A stretch of 64,000 nt of DNA, taken from contig JANTQF010000118.1 in NCBI GenBank assembly GCA_032988165.1, forward strand, positions 38,553-102,552, given 5' to 3'. This DNA comes from Emmonsiellopsis sp. PD_33. Taxonomy: Eukaryota > Ascomycota > Eurotiomycetes > Onygenales > Ajellomycetaceae. The translations under genes were made by a program, and so were the position numbers. Positions 46,101 through 58,288 of this stretch are shown one piece after another (position 1 is the first letter of the stretch; each line of letters begins with the position of its first letter). The notes under the pieces are model-generated. The model did no database searches. It was not told the DNA's origin and saw only the letters and a program-made list of their open reading frames with translations.

Positions 46101-48032
46101 AAGCGAGAGCTCATCCGATGGTTTCAAAGGTTCAAAAGAGAACACGCCGAAGTGAAGCGAGGCGGGGCTACCGATTGGGTTCGCGCTCTTTGGCGAAAGC
46201 TCTGGTTGTAAGATTAGATCCCCAACGCCTGACTTACTGTGCCGCTGCTAATGCCATATTTATAGAGGACCAACTCACTGGATTGGACAAAACGCATACC
46301 AGGAAAAAGAGTCAGATGACGAGCCAGAGCTGCCCCCGGACCTTGAAATAGAAGACTTGGATTACGTCAGTGAAGTGGCGGAGCATAATATGCTTATGGT
46401 GGATCAACTATGGCTTTGGATAATCATTGGTGGCCCAGGTAAACCAGATACTGTGATTTCTTGCTTCCCAAACAGGCAGGGCGAGGATTCAGAAGATGCA
46501 GATGATCTGCGGACGCAGGTCCTTAATAGACCAAAAGGGAGCACGGCCATAACGACCACAGGGGAATTGGTTTCCCGTATCATCGCAACCTGCTCGGGGG
46601 CGTTCCACCGTTCCCAAAAAGCAGAAATGCTGCAATTCGCTCAATATTTTGAAAGTTCTATAGGCCGAGTTGTGAGTGAAGTGACCGGAATTTGTCTTCC
46701 AAAACAGCTGAAACCCCAGGACCCAAAAAGCTGATGTTTCCTTTTTTTTTCCTGCAGGGCCACAAAGAAACCACTCTATTCAAAGAGTTTCAAAACTCCC
46801 AAGAGACAGTAGATCGCCTGAATGAGATCTCGACACTATGCAAGATAGACCTCAAGAAAGAGAAAACAATGGTTTTCGACAATATGCAAAGCATCGCGAC
46901 CGAAACCGCCCTCCTAGCCGAGGTTAAGGATATTTTAGATGAAATTGGAATCATCATGTCCGTTCTCTATGTGCAAAAATCTATAATCGCCGAGCCCATG
47001 CTCCAAGAACTCTCCGATACTTCACCAGGCCACGAGGCTTCCAAAACAATTAATGTGGCGATTGAAGATTTCACGGCTATGCGTGAACGTGCAAGGGAGG
47101 TACTGAAGTCTGTACGTTACGCCCCGTCTTTTCGACCCTGAGTCTGCTTTCGATCACGTCACTAATTCTCCTCCACAGGTGAACAACCTTCTTGATCTCA
47201 AGCAAAAGCAAGCAAATGTATCTGAGGCCCGCTCAGCCCGGGAGAGGGCACAGGAAACAGCCAGACAAGGAATAGTATGCCGTGTGGGGGTTGTATCTGT
47301 AATGAAACTCGTTGCTAACCACCAAGTCAGGTTATATTAATGTTCACTGTCATTACTATTATATTCGTACGTCCCATACGCGTGTGTGTGATTCAAGTTC
47401 AGAAATGGTGTTAACTTCTTTTTTTTCTTGCAAAGGCTCCTTTATCCTTCATCACATCATTCCTATCCTTGGGAGTTACCCAATTCCCCAAAGACAAAAC
47501 TTCCGGCGAAACAAGCTGGCCACTCAGTCTAGTTTGCGCATTTATATGTACGTTTTCGCTGAAACACCCCAGATTATCTCTCCTCTCTCTTCTCTTTTCG
47601 CTAACGAGAATTTTTCTTTTTATCTATCCCATAGTTGGCATATCATTCGCATTTTCTTTGCCACTGATGGCATTGGCCTTTCAAGTGGAATCCATATCGA
47701 CTCTATGGCATGAACGGCTCAAAGGACGGCTCGCCGTCAACCTCCCCCCACAACCTCCTCCACTGGAGAAGCGCAGATTTGACGATAGCATGTCCTTCCA
47801 TTCTGACACTCTCATGTCTACCGGCGAAACACTGCTTGGCAACGGGGGGAATTCGGATTTTTACATTCATGATAGCTTCAAAGAGAATGCCTCGTCGGGT
47901 AGGCGGGGAAACCTGTTCGGGTCCGAGTGGAACCCCACATGGCGGCGAAGGAGAAACCACCCGGATTCAAGGTTTGGCGATGAGGAAAATGGGGGAAATG
48001 GTAATTTTGATGGTCCTCAGGCCCGCGGGTAA
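43191..48032 (+). CDS. Three-module protein: inactive alpha/beta-hydrolase - ankyrin repeats - CorA-like membrane domain
   Basis: Fourteen exons (43191-43451, 43518-45035, 45137-45151, 45210-45287, 45361-45438, 45498-45613, 45684-45905, 45968-46207, 46266-46671, 46758-47111, 47179-47274, 47331-47366, 47436-47547, 47635-48032) encode 1309 residues in one frame. Residues of about 165-340 resemble the SesB-like hydrolase found in fungal NLR-type proteins: LVLIGHAYGSFIIQRALEDP aligns with GHSxGG, but the catalytic serine is Ala234, and the usual TPHRGS is GIPSDKS. About 386-490 are ankyrin repeats (GQTALHKAVQHKRL, GKTPLRFAVENPDA). From RWYHIPANN onward the CorA-like part follows: DQYHYYMLSDTVTRDQDQVV, MVDQLWLWII, a long helical region, and two C-terminal membrane segments (about 1128-1150 and 1168-1192). 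The GMN of CorA channels is not evident. Exon 3 is 15 nt. Role is unknown; a membrane-tethered sensor is an inference. Confidence 0.85.
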
Positions 48033-48850
48033 TGGGGGGGTTTGATATTGATGAAGTTCGGCTGAGCGATATCACTCTTTTTGTTTCGGGGTTGGGATAT
48101 GACGCGTGAGAAAATGGCCCCTGCTATAATGATGAACGGCGGCGTTAGAATTGGAAAGCTTTCATTTTAATGTTTATGGGTATCGGGGGCTTTACGCGAG
48201 AGTGAAATGGCATCCGTCGTCTTTGTTCATAAACATGGTGATAATACATTATGAATACTATCTCCCCATGTCCACGGGATGATATTAGTGAGAGAGAATT
48301 GACATGACCAATCGAACAGAGATGTAGTTGTTTTTTCCATCTAGTTATTAGCTATTTCACTTTAGGAAAAACATAACCATTTCACAGCCATAACTGACCC
48401 ATAACTACCTGTATCTGCCCATATCCCACCCCCCCCTCCCTTCCCCCCCTCAATATCTTACAAAGCCAAAGACGGAGCCTCTCTTCACCGATACTCCGCG
48501 ATGGATCCCGCTGTCATCCACAGGGCGCGTTTGGGGTTTCTGATTTCTCGTATGGCGTGGAGCAAAAAGCTTCCCAAGCCTGGAGATACTTTACTTTCCG
48601 TCAAGCTAGTTAGCTAGCGTGAGCCCGGAAGAGGTTTCTATTCGCTGCATGGGGATGGTTTGGCGCCACAGATCGTTATGAGTGGAGATGCGATGTTGAC
48701 AGGCGCGCCCTTCGAGCGGTGACTAGTTTTTTTTTTTTTTTTTGTGGTTGATGGGGGGGGTAGGTTCATTTCATTCAAATATATGGGTGGCCTGCCTGCT
48801 CTTTTTGCAATGCTTGCTGGGGTTTGTTAGTAATCCTTTTTTGTGTTCTG

Positions 48851-48901
<51 letters not shown>

Positions 48902-50311
48902 TCAATCCTGCTTTAGAGATGGGGGAAATGACTTGTTTATCGTTTGTCGAGGCTCCAGCACGGTTTCATATTCTGGATCATATCTATACAAAAAGGACAA
49001 GAAACAACCCCCCCCCTTCCTCAACGGCACCGGCTGATTCCTTATCTCTCCCTCCTATGTACTCGCTCGCTGCGAACCGGTCGATTCACTCTCCTTTTCT
49101 TCTCCGATTTTATATCCCCAGCGACTCGATTGAAGTCTGAACCCAGTCTGGCATATTGGCTTCCACTCATCCCCTGACTCCGTGTCCTTCCGCTGCGTGA
49201 TATAGAGAAGGGCGTTGGGAATGGGGATGTTATGTTGGCTTGCCAACTTGAGTTTCCAGGAAGTACGAAAGAAGCCATGCTCAAAAAGTCCAACCAGGAA
49301 AAGTAAAGTTTCCCCCTCGTTGCCAGCAGCCTGGAGAGCTAGCTAGCTAGCTGCAGGAGAAGCTTCACGGCCGGGGATAATATCGAGGAATGAGCTAGCA
49401 GACGGCGATTCCTTTTCCGTTTCACACCATCGGGTTTCGGCACGGTATTTTTTTTCCCCCTCCGAAGTGGTGTTTATATCAATCAGTCTTGTCGTGAGAC
49501 GAACGTGATGGTCATGGTTTGACTGAGATGCTTGGTGTTTCCCTTCGACTCCGTTCTAGAGGGGGGTGGAGGGTACGGGAGTGAGGTTGGATGATGATCG
49601 AACGATCGATTGTTTGACGACTGACGGGCTTATCCATATGGCCTATGTATGCGCCTGTGAACCAATGCTTCATAGTGAGTAACCAGCCTCCTACCCGCTA
49701 TCCCTTTATATACTTACCTAGAATTGATGAAAGATCCGAAGAACTTGGACTCATATCGCTGATAACGATGCATCTCCACATGGGGATTAGGCGTAAATCG
49801 GGACTGACTTCCCGGTGCATGACGAACTGTTCTTCTCCTGACGGCGGAGGCCATGTGGGCCGGACAAGCGTCTATGAATATCATCATCCGACGACGTTGT
49901 GCCCCATGGGGGCAATATGGGAAGTCTTTTGGAAACCGCTCTTGAAGAATTTGCCCCTCAAGATGATGTACGGTATGGTTCCGGACAACGGTCACCTAAT
50001 CATAGCTTTGATTGCAAGAATGTTGACAAGACACATGGGCGGCGCCATGTTACGAATTGAATTGAAGATATTTCATTGCTCTGGGGATATAATGCAGTAA
50101 GGTATCCGATATAACAACACTAACTGAATCAGGGAAAAAATATAAAAAGGAGATGAGATGAATCGATATACGTGGCGAGCATGAAGTCCAATTCCGGGAA
50201 GGATCCACTGATTGAAAAATGCATGCATACATACACTTGGTATCGCCCATATGACACACTAAGCAGATGATTCGAAAAGCAAGACCTCCCCTTCCCACCA
50301 TGCGCTCCTGT
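48033..50311. other. Long intergenic region with ATT microsatellite
   Basis: No gene is recognised on either strand. Several homopolymer runs occur (poly-T near 48726-48742). A 151-codon frame at 49645-50100 (plus) has no domain and opposes another frame on the minus strand. Short GCTA repeats occur near 49338-49352. Confidence 0.5.
48852..48902. repeat. (ATT)n microsatellite
   Basis: About sixteen to seventeen uninterrupted ATT units. The tract lies in non-coding sequence and should be length-variable between strains. Confidence 0.95.
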
Positions 50312-52280
50312 TTATGCGATCCAGTACCATACCTTCTCGATGAAGTTTCTGGGATTGTCTTCTGGCCACTCCACGGCATCGAGAGCAGCCTTTCCTGACC
50401 AGATATCGGCCTCCGCAGGTTTAACAGGCTTTGTTTTCTTGAAGATCTTCCAGAAGCCATAGAGGAGGAAATAGATTGGGATGCCGATGTAGGCAGTGAG
50501 GAAGTTGGTGACCGACCAAGGGGTGAAGGCATAGAAGCCATTGAAGACGATGATAATGGAGAAGAAGACAAGAGCGAAGTAAGCGGGGAATGGCTGGAAT
50601 GGCGCTGCGAAAACCATGGTACTTCGGTCGACGCCCTGCGCTTTGAGCGCTTGGTTGAACTTGATGCAGGCAATACAGATGGAGCACCATGTGAAGAGGG
50701 ACGCGATTGTGGTCAGATTCTGGAACCAAATGAAGACGTTGTTCGAGCCGGTGCTGCAGGACATGTATGTGATGAGGGAAACAGCCGTGGTGACCAAGAC
50801 ACAATAGATGGGGACGCCCCTGAAAGAGAGCAAATGTCAGTCAGTGCGGACCGGAAAAGATATGCGTTGGGTGTACTCACGCCTTCGAACATTTAAGCAG
50901 GAAAGAGGGGGCCTGTTTGTTCTGGGCCAGAGCATAGAGGTAGCGACTACCAGTATACAAGAAGGCATTGGCCGAAGATGTAGCAGAGGTCAAAATAACC
51001 GCGTTAATGATGGAGGGAAGGACTGGGATTCCGGCACGACGGACGGCGATAACCCATGGCGAGGCGGCACCGTTGTTGCCATCTGTCTCTTGCGCGCTCA
51101 AGAGATTAGGATCGTCGTACGGCACAAGCATGCCAATGGCGAGGGATCCGAGGACATAGAAGAACAAGATACGGTAGAAGACTCTTCGAACAGCCTTGGG
51201 GATGTTTCGTCGAGGATTCGCTGCTTCACCCGCCGCGGAAGCAACCATTTCCACGCCACCAAATGAGAAGCATGCATTGACCAGGGTTGAGAAGAAACCA
51301 AGAAAGCGGCCTGTGTCGCCGGTGGATACATACTCTTTCATGGCGCCAGGATTTTTCCAGTATCGGAAGCCTCGACGGTCGCCATCTGGACCGCCGCCGA
51401 GGTCGATGATGAGCGACATGATGAGCAGGCCGACAATGGTGATGATTTTGATACTCGCGAAGATGAACTCCGCTTCGCCATAAATCGAGACAGCGAAGAT
51501 GTTGAGGAAGAGCACGAGCACGATGACTAGCGAGATCCATGCTGCGACGTTGATATCTTTTGCGCCATCCCAGAATTGTATAACCAAGGAGGCGGCGGCA
51601 ATTTCAACACAGAGCGTGATTGCGCTTTGGTACCAGCTCTGTCCCGTTCAGTCAGTACTTTTTGCTGCTTGAAGTATCTCCTCCTGCATCCCTGTTGAAT
51701 GCAAGAGACTTGAGATGGTGGTAGCTTACATTCCAGCCCACAGCAAAACCCATTGCTTCGTCTACATATCGGGCGCAAAACTGAGGAATGGCTCCTGGAA
51801 GTGGAAGCCAGGTTGCCATTTCACCGAGGGACATCATCTGCATTTCCGACAATTAAATTGAGTTCGCAAAAATTGAGTCTGGTTTCATTTTATCATTACC
51901 ATTCCAAAGAGTGCGATACCAGTCAAAGTGTACCCGAGAAACACACTAAGAGGGCCACCTTGAGTGTGAGCCCGACCAATACCCAAGAATAGACCTGTGC
52001 CGATGGTACCACCAAGGGCAATAAATTGAATGTGCCGGGATTTCAGTCTATTCCGAGTCAGCTCCAAACCCTTGAGATGTCGCAAGATTTGTCGGATATA
52101 ATGGAGTTGGTTGGGTTGTGGTTTTGGAAATACTCACCCTCGAGTAACATAACCATAGCGTTCGGCAGTCTCAGCATCGCCATAGATGCCAGCAGCCTCA
52201 TTGTACTGGAGATCCTTGGTATCGACCTGTTTGGTATGGGCGTCCTCATAAGGAGGAACTTTCTCCTTCAACTCAGCCAT
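50312..52280 (-). CDS. Amino acid permease (fungal YAT/AAP family)
   Basis: Five exons on the minus strand (52280-52138, 52047-51900, 51837-51730, 51638-50881, 50819-50312) give 554 residues, the usual size of fungal general or dicarboxylic amino acid permeases. Hallmarks are LKSRHIQFIALGGTIGTGLF in the first helix, MMSLGEMATWLPLPGAIPQF in the second and third, FSFGGVEMVASAAGEAANPR, the INAVILTSATSSANAFLYTG stretch of helix 8, and SRYLYALAQNKQAP. The tail is rich in charged residues. All junctions fall where the family motifs join. It should be a proton-coupled plasma-membrane importer; substrate range is not readable. The promoter on the right has an AT-rich CATATATATG near 52486. The gene is the last intact one before a gene-poor flank. 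Confidence 0.95.
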
Positions 52281-55200
52281 GATGGGCGCGGTGCGATTGC
52301 GAGCAAATCGCCCACTCGAGAGAAAGGGGGAAGTAAGGATGCGACGAGGCTCAAAATCGGTTCTTTACAGCCGCAAACCCAGGTTCGGTTATCGTGACGG
52401 CCTGAGGGAAAGCCCAGAAAGAAACAAAGACGACACACCAGCTCGGGCCAGAAACATCCTAGAGCTGGCGGAGGGCAGGACGCTTCATATATATGCGAGC
52501 GAGGGGGCAGCAACAGCTCAGCCAGGGCCCAGCGACTGCAACCTTCCCCCCTCCCGGCTCCCGCAGAACAAACCCCCTGTTGACCACAGTGTCTCTGGCA
52601 TGATTAGCGGCAAGCTCCATGGATTGGCGTTATCGTGGAAACGCGACATTTGGCCCATAGCCACCCCACCGGCGCCCCTGCCGGTTACGAACGAAAGCCC
52701 TGGCCCATGGGCCTTGCCTGATGGAGGTCTTCCCCGGCCCATCACCCCAGTCAAGCGCAGTCGAAACATGACAGGCGTGGGTGAGCAGAGATACCCGCCT
52801 CTGGGACGCCTGATTGGGCCGTCCGCCCAGCCTGTGGTACTTGACCCATCTGTGCGTACGAGCTTCCAGCGAATAGCAGTCCATGGGGCGATCGCTCTGA
52901 CTAGCAGGATGTCTATCATGCACCCGGAGCCCGATGAGGGAGGCAAGGAATGCGCCATAGCCTCACGAGCAGCCCGGCTTTCTTTGTGATCCTCGCATCC
53001 CGAGTTTCGGCTGTTGGAGGCAGACCGGAAAAAAATCCTGGGTCAGGGCTGCATCTCTTGCGTCCACAACAAACAGCCAGAGGGGCTGAATCGCTGATTT
53101 TTCTGGAACACATTCACGAGGTTGCTTACTGCCTGTCCCCATTGCAGGCAATATGCGTCTTATTGGGCGCGGTGCTTGGCTTGCATTGCAAGGTTACAGC
53201 TGGGAAGCGGGAGCAGTGCACGCTAATGTTTAATGAGAGCAGGGATTGTTCTTTAAGCCCGTTAGAAAGCGCTGGCTACTTTTCAACAGGAGAATGTAAC
53301 CAGCCCGTCAAATCCTGCCCTGGGACGAAAATGGGTTTCTATAGAGGATTGTGCATTTGGTGTTTTAAAATCGTCCCTTTTGCGATGCGAAGATGGGAGG
53401 TTTTTGGTTATCGTGAATCACCTGCAAACTTGGGGCGAGCCGAGGAACAAGACGACGGTAGTAACAATCTGAGATTTTGCGAAGTTGGGGAAGTGAACTA
53501 AACTTCTAGCGTGTAGAGAAGGAGCTTTTTTGTGGACGGTTTGATTGGTGATGGGGCAAATCAACGCCGGAGGAAAACTCTGGGCGCCAGAAATACAAGA
53601 CGGCGGCGGGAATACACATATATTTGGCTTCCTGCAGGTAGCTAGTATAACTCCATCACAGAAGGCCGGGATGATTGGTATTGTTAGTAAAAAAGAGAGA
53701 AAAAACAAAAAAGAAAGCGTGAAGCCGAGAACTTTACGCGTACAGCGCTCCGTATGCAGGGTCACTGATAACGGTTCTAGGTGGGTTACTTACTTTCTTG
53801 TAGTGGGCGGGAGGGCCTTCTGGGGAAAGGAAAGGTGCTTGTTTCTGTTCCGTAGGCGGCCCGTCGTGATTATGATTTTTTATTATAACTTCACTTATCG
53901 CCAATTGCCACCACTATCAGCTGGGGGGATTAGGATGATGCTACATCATGATCTGTGGTTGAGATAAGGGATCAATTCTGGACCCATCCATCCATCCATC
54001 CACTCTATCTATGTATGTATCCTCCCAGCCCAGAGATGATATGCGACGGGCCTTTGCATGATGAGTGGTTTCTTTTGTTGGTTCTATTCTCAACATGGAA
54101 GGATTCTGGAAGTTTTCTTCCTTCCTTCCTTTTCTTTTTGGCCGCTTGATTCATACTTATCTCGTAATGGACAAGGTACAAATTATTAGCGGTCCGCCCA
54201 CAGCTGGGGGGATACGAGGCAGTTATGTTTTAAAAAAGTAGTTGGCTTTTTGAAGGAAAGAGTTGCATGTCGTGTTAGAGGCTGTTGGTTGCAAATTTCT
54301 TTCATCTTGTTGCTGGGCTGCAGAGCGTATTCAAAAGGAGACCGCGGGAAAATGCCGCGCGCGTATGCGCCTGCGTGAGCTCTTTAATAATAGAATATCC
54401 CTCGGGTTTTATTTCTGTTTGTCCATCCTGGCTGAGAACCTATCTTTCTGGCCTCTCTCACTTTTTCAAAGATCCGGTTGCTGGATCGGATGCGGAGACC
54501 GTTGATCAATGGACAGTGGTCACCGATTACCCTTGGAAAGGTTGGCAGCGTCTTGGTATCGGTGCTTAATGGTGTTTGGCATTTCTTGGGGCGGATGCCG
54601 TCGCACTTCGAAGAAGCATTTTTGGTTCTCTGGGCGCGAAGCTTTTTACCTTAAAAAGGCTTGGGGGTGGTGCTGTGGAGAGGATCCTGTGGGGAATGTT
54701 CTTTTCGTTTTGGTTTATCTTTGCTGGAGTGAATTTGACGCTGATGGACATTTCCCCCTCCCTTTTGGCATGGGCGTTGAAGCTGCGAAAAACGAGATCG
54801 TGAGATCCAGACCAGGAGGGATATCTTGGGAAATAAATAACTCATCGGATCTTTTGACAAGCACCTGAAGAGGAGGCTACAAGGGTTGATGATACGAGCA
54901 AGGACGCGATTCTGTAATTTACTTGGCGCTTTTTGTTTAGCCGGGAGACGGCGTGGTTTTGAAGATACGTAATAACAAGTGCCTTGGCGGGCGCGATTCT
55001 GAACTTGACGTGATTGATTTGCTGTTGGATATCATTGGGGTTAGGTCGGTAAGCATCTGGATTGAAGATATGCAATCTTTGTGCGCTTTCTTGCGGTCGT
55101 GTGTCTCGGTAATTTCCGAAACACACTATCTTCTGCTTTCTTCTGTCGATTGCACAAACTAGCCAATTGCTGTGAAAAAGGGGAGCGAAGGTTCGATGCC

Positions 55201-57960
55201 TATTGGCGGAGGATTGGCAGTCGGATATTTGGCGGACACCCTGGGATATTCCGATTTGGCTTTCAAGGGCTAATTCGAGAGCGGAGGTTACCGACCACGT
55301 GTGATTTGTTCGATATGCGTGGAAGGGAGGTTGGTTGTCGGCCTCAATCGCCGCTCATCAACATGTCAACTTGATCAATTCACGGATATGCTGGTAACCT
55401 GTGGTCAGCATTTCGGTCAGCAGCCATATTTAGGGAATACTCATCGAGCGTCAACATATAGGTGTATTATCACTATCATTGCTCGTGCCATTAAGGTGAG
55501 CGTCAATTGTTTATTATGCTGATGATGAAGGGTGTCAAGTCTCAGAGGATGTTGATATCTCGGTATTTTTGAATGTTACCAAGAGTACCATATATTGCCA
55601 GAATTAATTACCGCCTAGCCCGAATAGTCCAAGCCCTAACTCGGCCCATGTTTCTGTTGCAACGACGCCCTTCGCTTTCTCCCCGCAGTCCGCTTCTGAT
55701 GAACCTGGGGAAACAAGGCTCCGATGTCAGACGGAATGGCTCCAGTATTCGACAGGGAATCGACGAGGGTTGCAGCATGCGACATCGTCTTCATTTTCCT
55801 CATCCGCTCGTGCCCTGCTTTGTCTATTTTTAACCCCACGATACGAGAAATTGATTGCGTGGCTCCCACACCTCGTCGTGTTTAACGACGATAGCATTTC
55901 CATCTGCCGGATCGTCAGGCTTGACCCGACTGCAATTCAAGCCTTATTTTCTGGGAAGCCGCGAGAGATCAATTCGTCAAGAAAAAGCCTTGCAATCAAA
56001 CCAATCTGGCTTTGGAGACCCTGCCGCCAGCAATTTCGATTCGCCAGACGAGGGCTTGGCCAAGCCAGTTAATTTGGCAGGTTACAGTTGCCCAGTCCTC
56101 GTGGCTGATTCCCAATATCAGCGAATTGCTCAAATTCCGGGGCTTCTTCAATCCTGTCTTCTCCTTCGGAAGTTTCCACCTCCCATCATGCCTGAGGGCA
56201 GCGCCTCAATTTTTATGTCAAGGTAATATGCGGCTGATGTGTGACGTTGACGAGGTTCTTTGGTCCTTGGCGCTGACCTATTTGCAGCATGTGTGATACA
56301 GCACTGAGCGTGGCTGTTCAGAACATTCGTGTATGCTTCTGAATCAACATCGCCCTGGGATTGTGGGATTACTTCAGGACAATTTGCTCATCGCTTGGCA
56401 GCCAGGGCCACTGAGGGGTGTTCCCTGTGTGGAAGAGGTGTCTCGTGTTCTTCACTGCCCCTTGATTGTTGACGGAGTTTGTACATTGCTGGGGTAGAAA
56501 TACAAACGTCGGTATCAATTATGATTGGCTAGCAAGAAGATACACGAGATGAGGCTCTGGCTCTGTTCCTTTTGCTCTTGGACAATTCCCATATTGGGTG
56601 GAGGCGGGGGAGAGGTAACATCGGCCCAACATTAAGCGAAGCCTCCCCTCCACATTACATAACTAATCGATGGTTGAAGCACCAGCATTTCGGTCGCGGC
56701 TTGTTGAAAATTTGAAGTCGAACACTTGACACCAACGGAAGACATTCACAAGAAAAACCAGACAACGGAAACCGAGCTTCCCCGCCAATATGTTGCGTTG
56801 TGTTAACCTAACTTTCCGGAGTCCTAAATTTCGAGAAATTTTTAACGAGATCGCTTGCTTCATCGCTTACCATTAAGCAAGCGTTTTGTTCCAGGTCCAG
56901 TCGCAGCAAGGGGTTTCATCGCCACCTCTTGCCACGCTGAGATGTGATTACTTGAGAGTTTCCCCAGAAAACTTAAGTCTCCGCAGTTAATGCATGAACG
57001 TGGAATCTGGGGGATTACCCGTTCAACCGCCCGCGCTGCGTGTGGGGTTTGAGAATAGTGGCAATTCGCGGGGTTGAAAAGAAACCGCGACAAACCATTT
57101 GTTTGATGGGTCCCCTGCACCATTACCTCCGTTCTTTCGATGTCTCATGGATTGATTTTGAGGAGAAGCTGCCGCTGCTGCTGAATGCGCACTTTTGATA
57201 GCCATTTGAAGAAATTCGTCATTTCGGACTTCACAGGACCATGGCATGTCTACTTTGAAACATGGCGATTAATAACTCTTCGGGGACAGGAGTACATTTG
57301 ACCAGAGCAAGGCTTGCGAAATTCCGGGCCACCAATCTTCGCTTGCTAACTAACACGTTTGAGCTTACGCTATCAAATAACAAGGCTAGAGATATGGCAT
57401 GAATGTACCTTTTGGCCTTGCCCAATCAATGCAGTCATCTCAGGGAAGAAGAAACAAAAGGCCAGGGCCAGAAGTGGCACCTTGGAAAGCGAGCTCCCGC
57501 CAGATGAATGCGCAATGGAGATCACCTAGGTTAGTTAATACTTAGGTTCACAATTACGATTGTCGCCCAACTTCCAGTTAATGCGGAACAATTTGCCCAC
57601 GACGGTGACTGTCGACGAGAACCTTCGTTCACTTCGAAAAAATCCGGCAATGGACACGCAATATCCAAAGGCACCCGGGTATTTCTTCACGGGTGTATCA
57701 CTGAGTGATGGATGAATATCAGTTTCCGTGGAATTTTCACTTGCTCCTCGAGAAGGGATTAGGGGGAACTTCGTCCTCCAGTTTCTCCCCTCCCCTGCCT
57801 TTGCTTTCGTACCCACCCATCACTGAGTGAGAAAGAACGATATACCGATATGATGGTAGATATTTTTACCCCTATGGATTTGTCTATCATACTTCTTATT
57901 GTTACTACCTTACGCATTTCTTCGATGGTGTTTACATTTACGCCAACCCCTCTAGTTAAC
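52281..57960. other. Gene-poor region
   Basis: More than 5 kb without a gene I can support. The long frame opposite the permease start (52279-52989 plus) has no domain and is judged accidental in GC-rich promoter DNA. Elsewhere frames are short and broken, for example at 55573-56226, where several overlapping pieces in shifted frames could be a decayed coding sequence that I cannot identify. A palindromic TCACTGAGTGA near 57698 recurs as ATCACTGAGTGA near 57820. Confidence 0.45.
52486..52495 (-). promoter_or_regulatory. TATA-like box of the amino acid permease
   Basis: The palindrome CATATATATG lies about 206 bases before the start codon in an otherwise GC-rich region. The assignment is by motif and position only. 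Confidence 0.3.
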
Positions 57961-57990
57961 TAGACGAAGTCGGAAAAAGAAAAACTAGTC

Positions 57991-58288
57991 CGCAGCGAAG
58001 AGTTATCCAAACTCCTGACGGATGGTCGATCCGTTTATAAAGCTACCACCGGCCCTACCAGATTCAAAGAGAATCATCGAGCGTGATGTTGCGGGAGCAT
58101 TACACGCAGCAAAAATAATAGGAAATGCCATCACGAGGCAGGATAGGAAAGGTTTCTTATACGTGTTGGCGGGGGAAAAAAAGAAACCACAGGGGAAATC
58201 CATTCGGAGCGACGAACTCACCAAAATACTAATGGACGGATGTTCTTTTTATATCAAGCTACCGCCGGCGCTACGAGATTCGAAGATG
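57991..58288 (+). repeat. Diverged coding-type direct repeat (2 copies)
   Basis: Copy 1 (57991-58070) and copy 2 (58205-58288) are roughly three-quarters identical. Translated in the matching frame both show the pattern E-E/D-E-L-x-K-x-L-x-D-G-x-S-x-Y: SEELSKLLTDGRSVY in copy 1 and SDELTKILMDGCSFY in copy 2. The differences sit mostly at third positions, which implies former protein-coding constraint. Copy 2 has two extra bases after the shared tyrosine. Whether it is an internal protein repeat or two tandem gene ends is unclear. Confidence 0.55.

Noticed and set aside
49645..50100. 151-codon frame between the CorA-like gene and the permease
   Set aside because: Opposed by a frame on the other strand, no motif, no splice context.
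52279..52989. 236-codon frame opposite the amino acid permease start
   Set aside because: Lies in the GC-rich promoter of the permease and has no recognisable motif; a second long frame exists on the other strand, which is typical of chance in GC-rich DNA.
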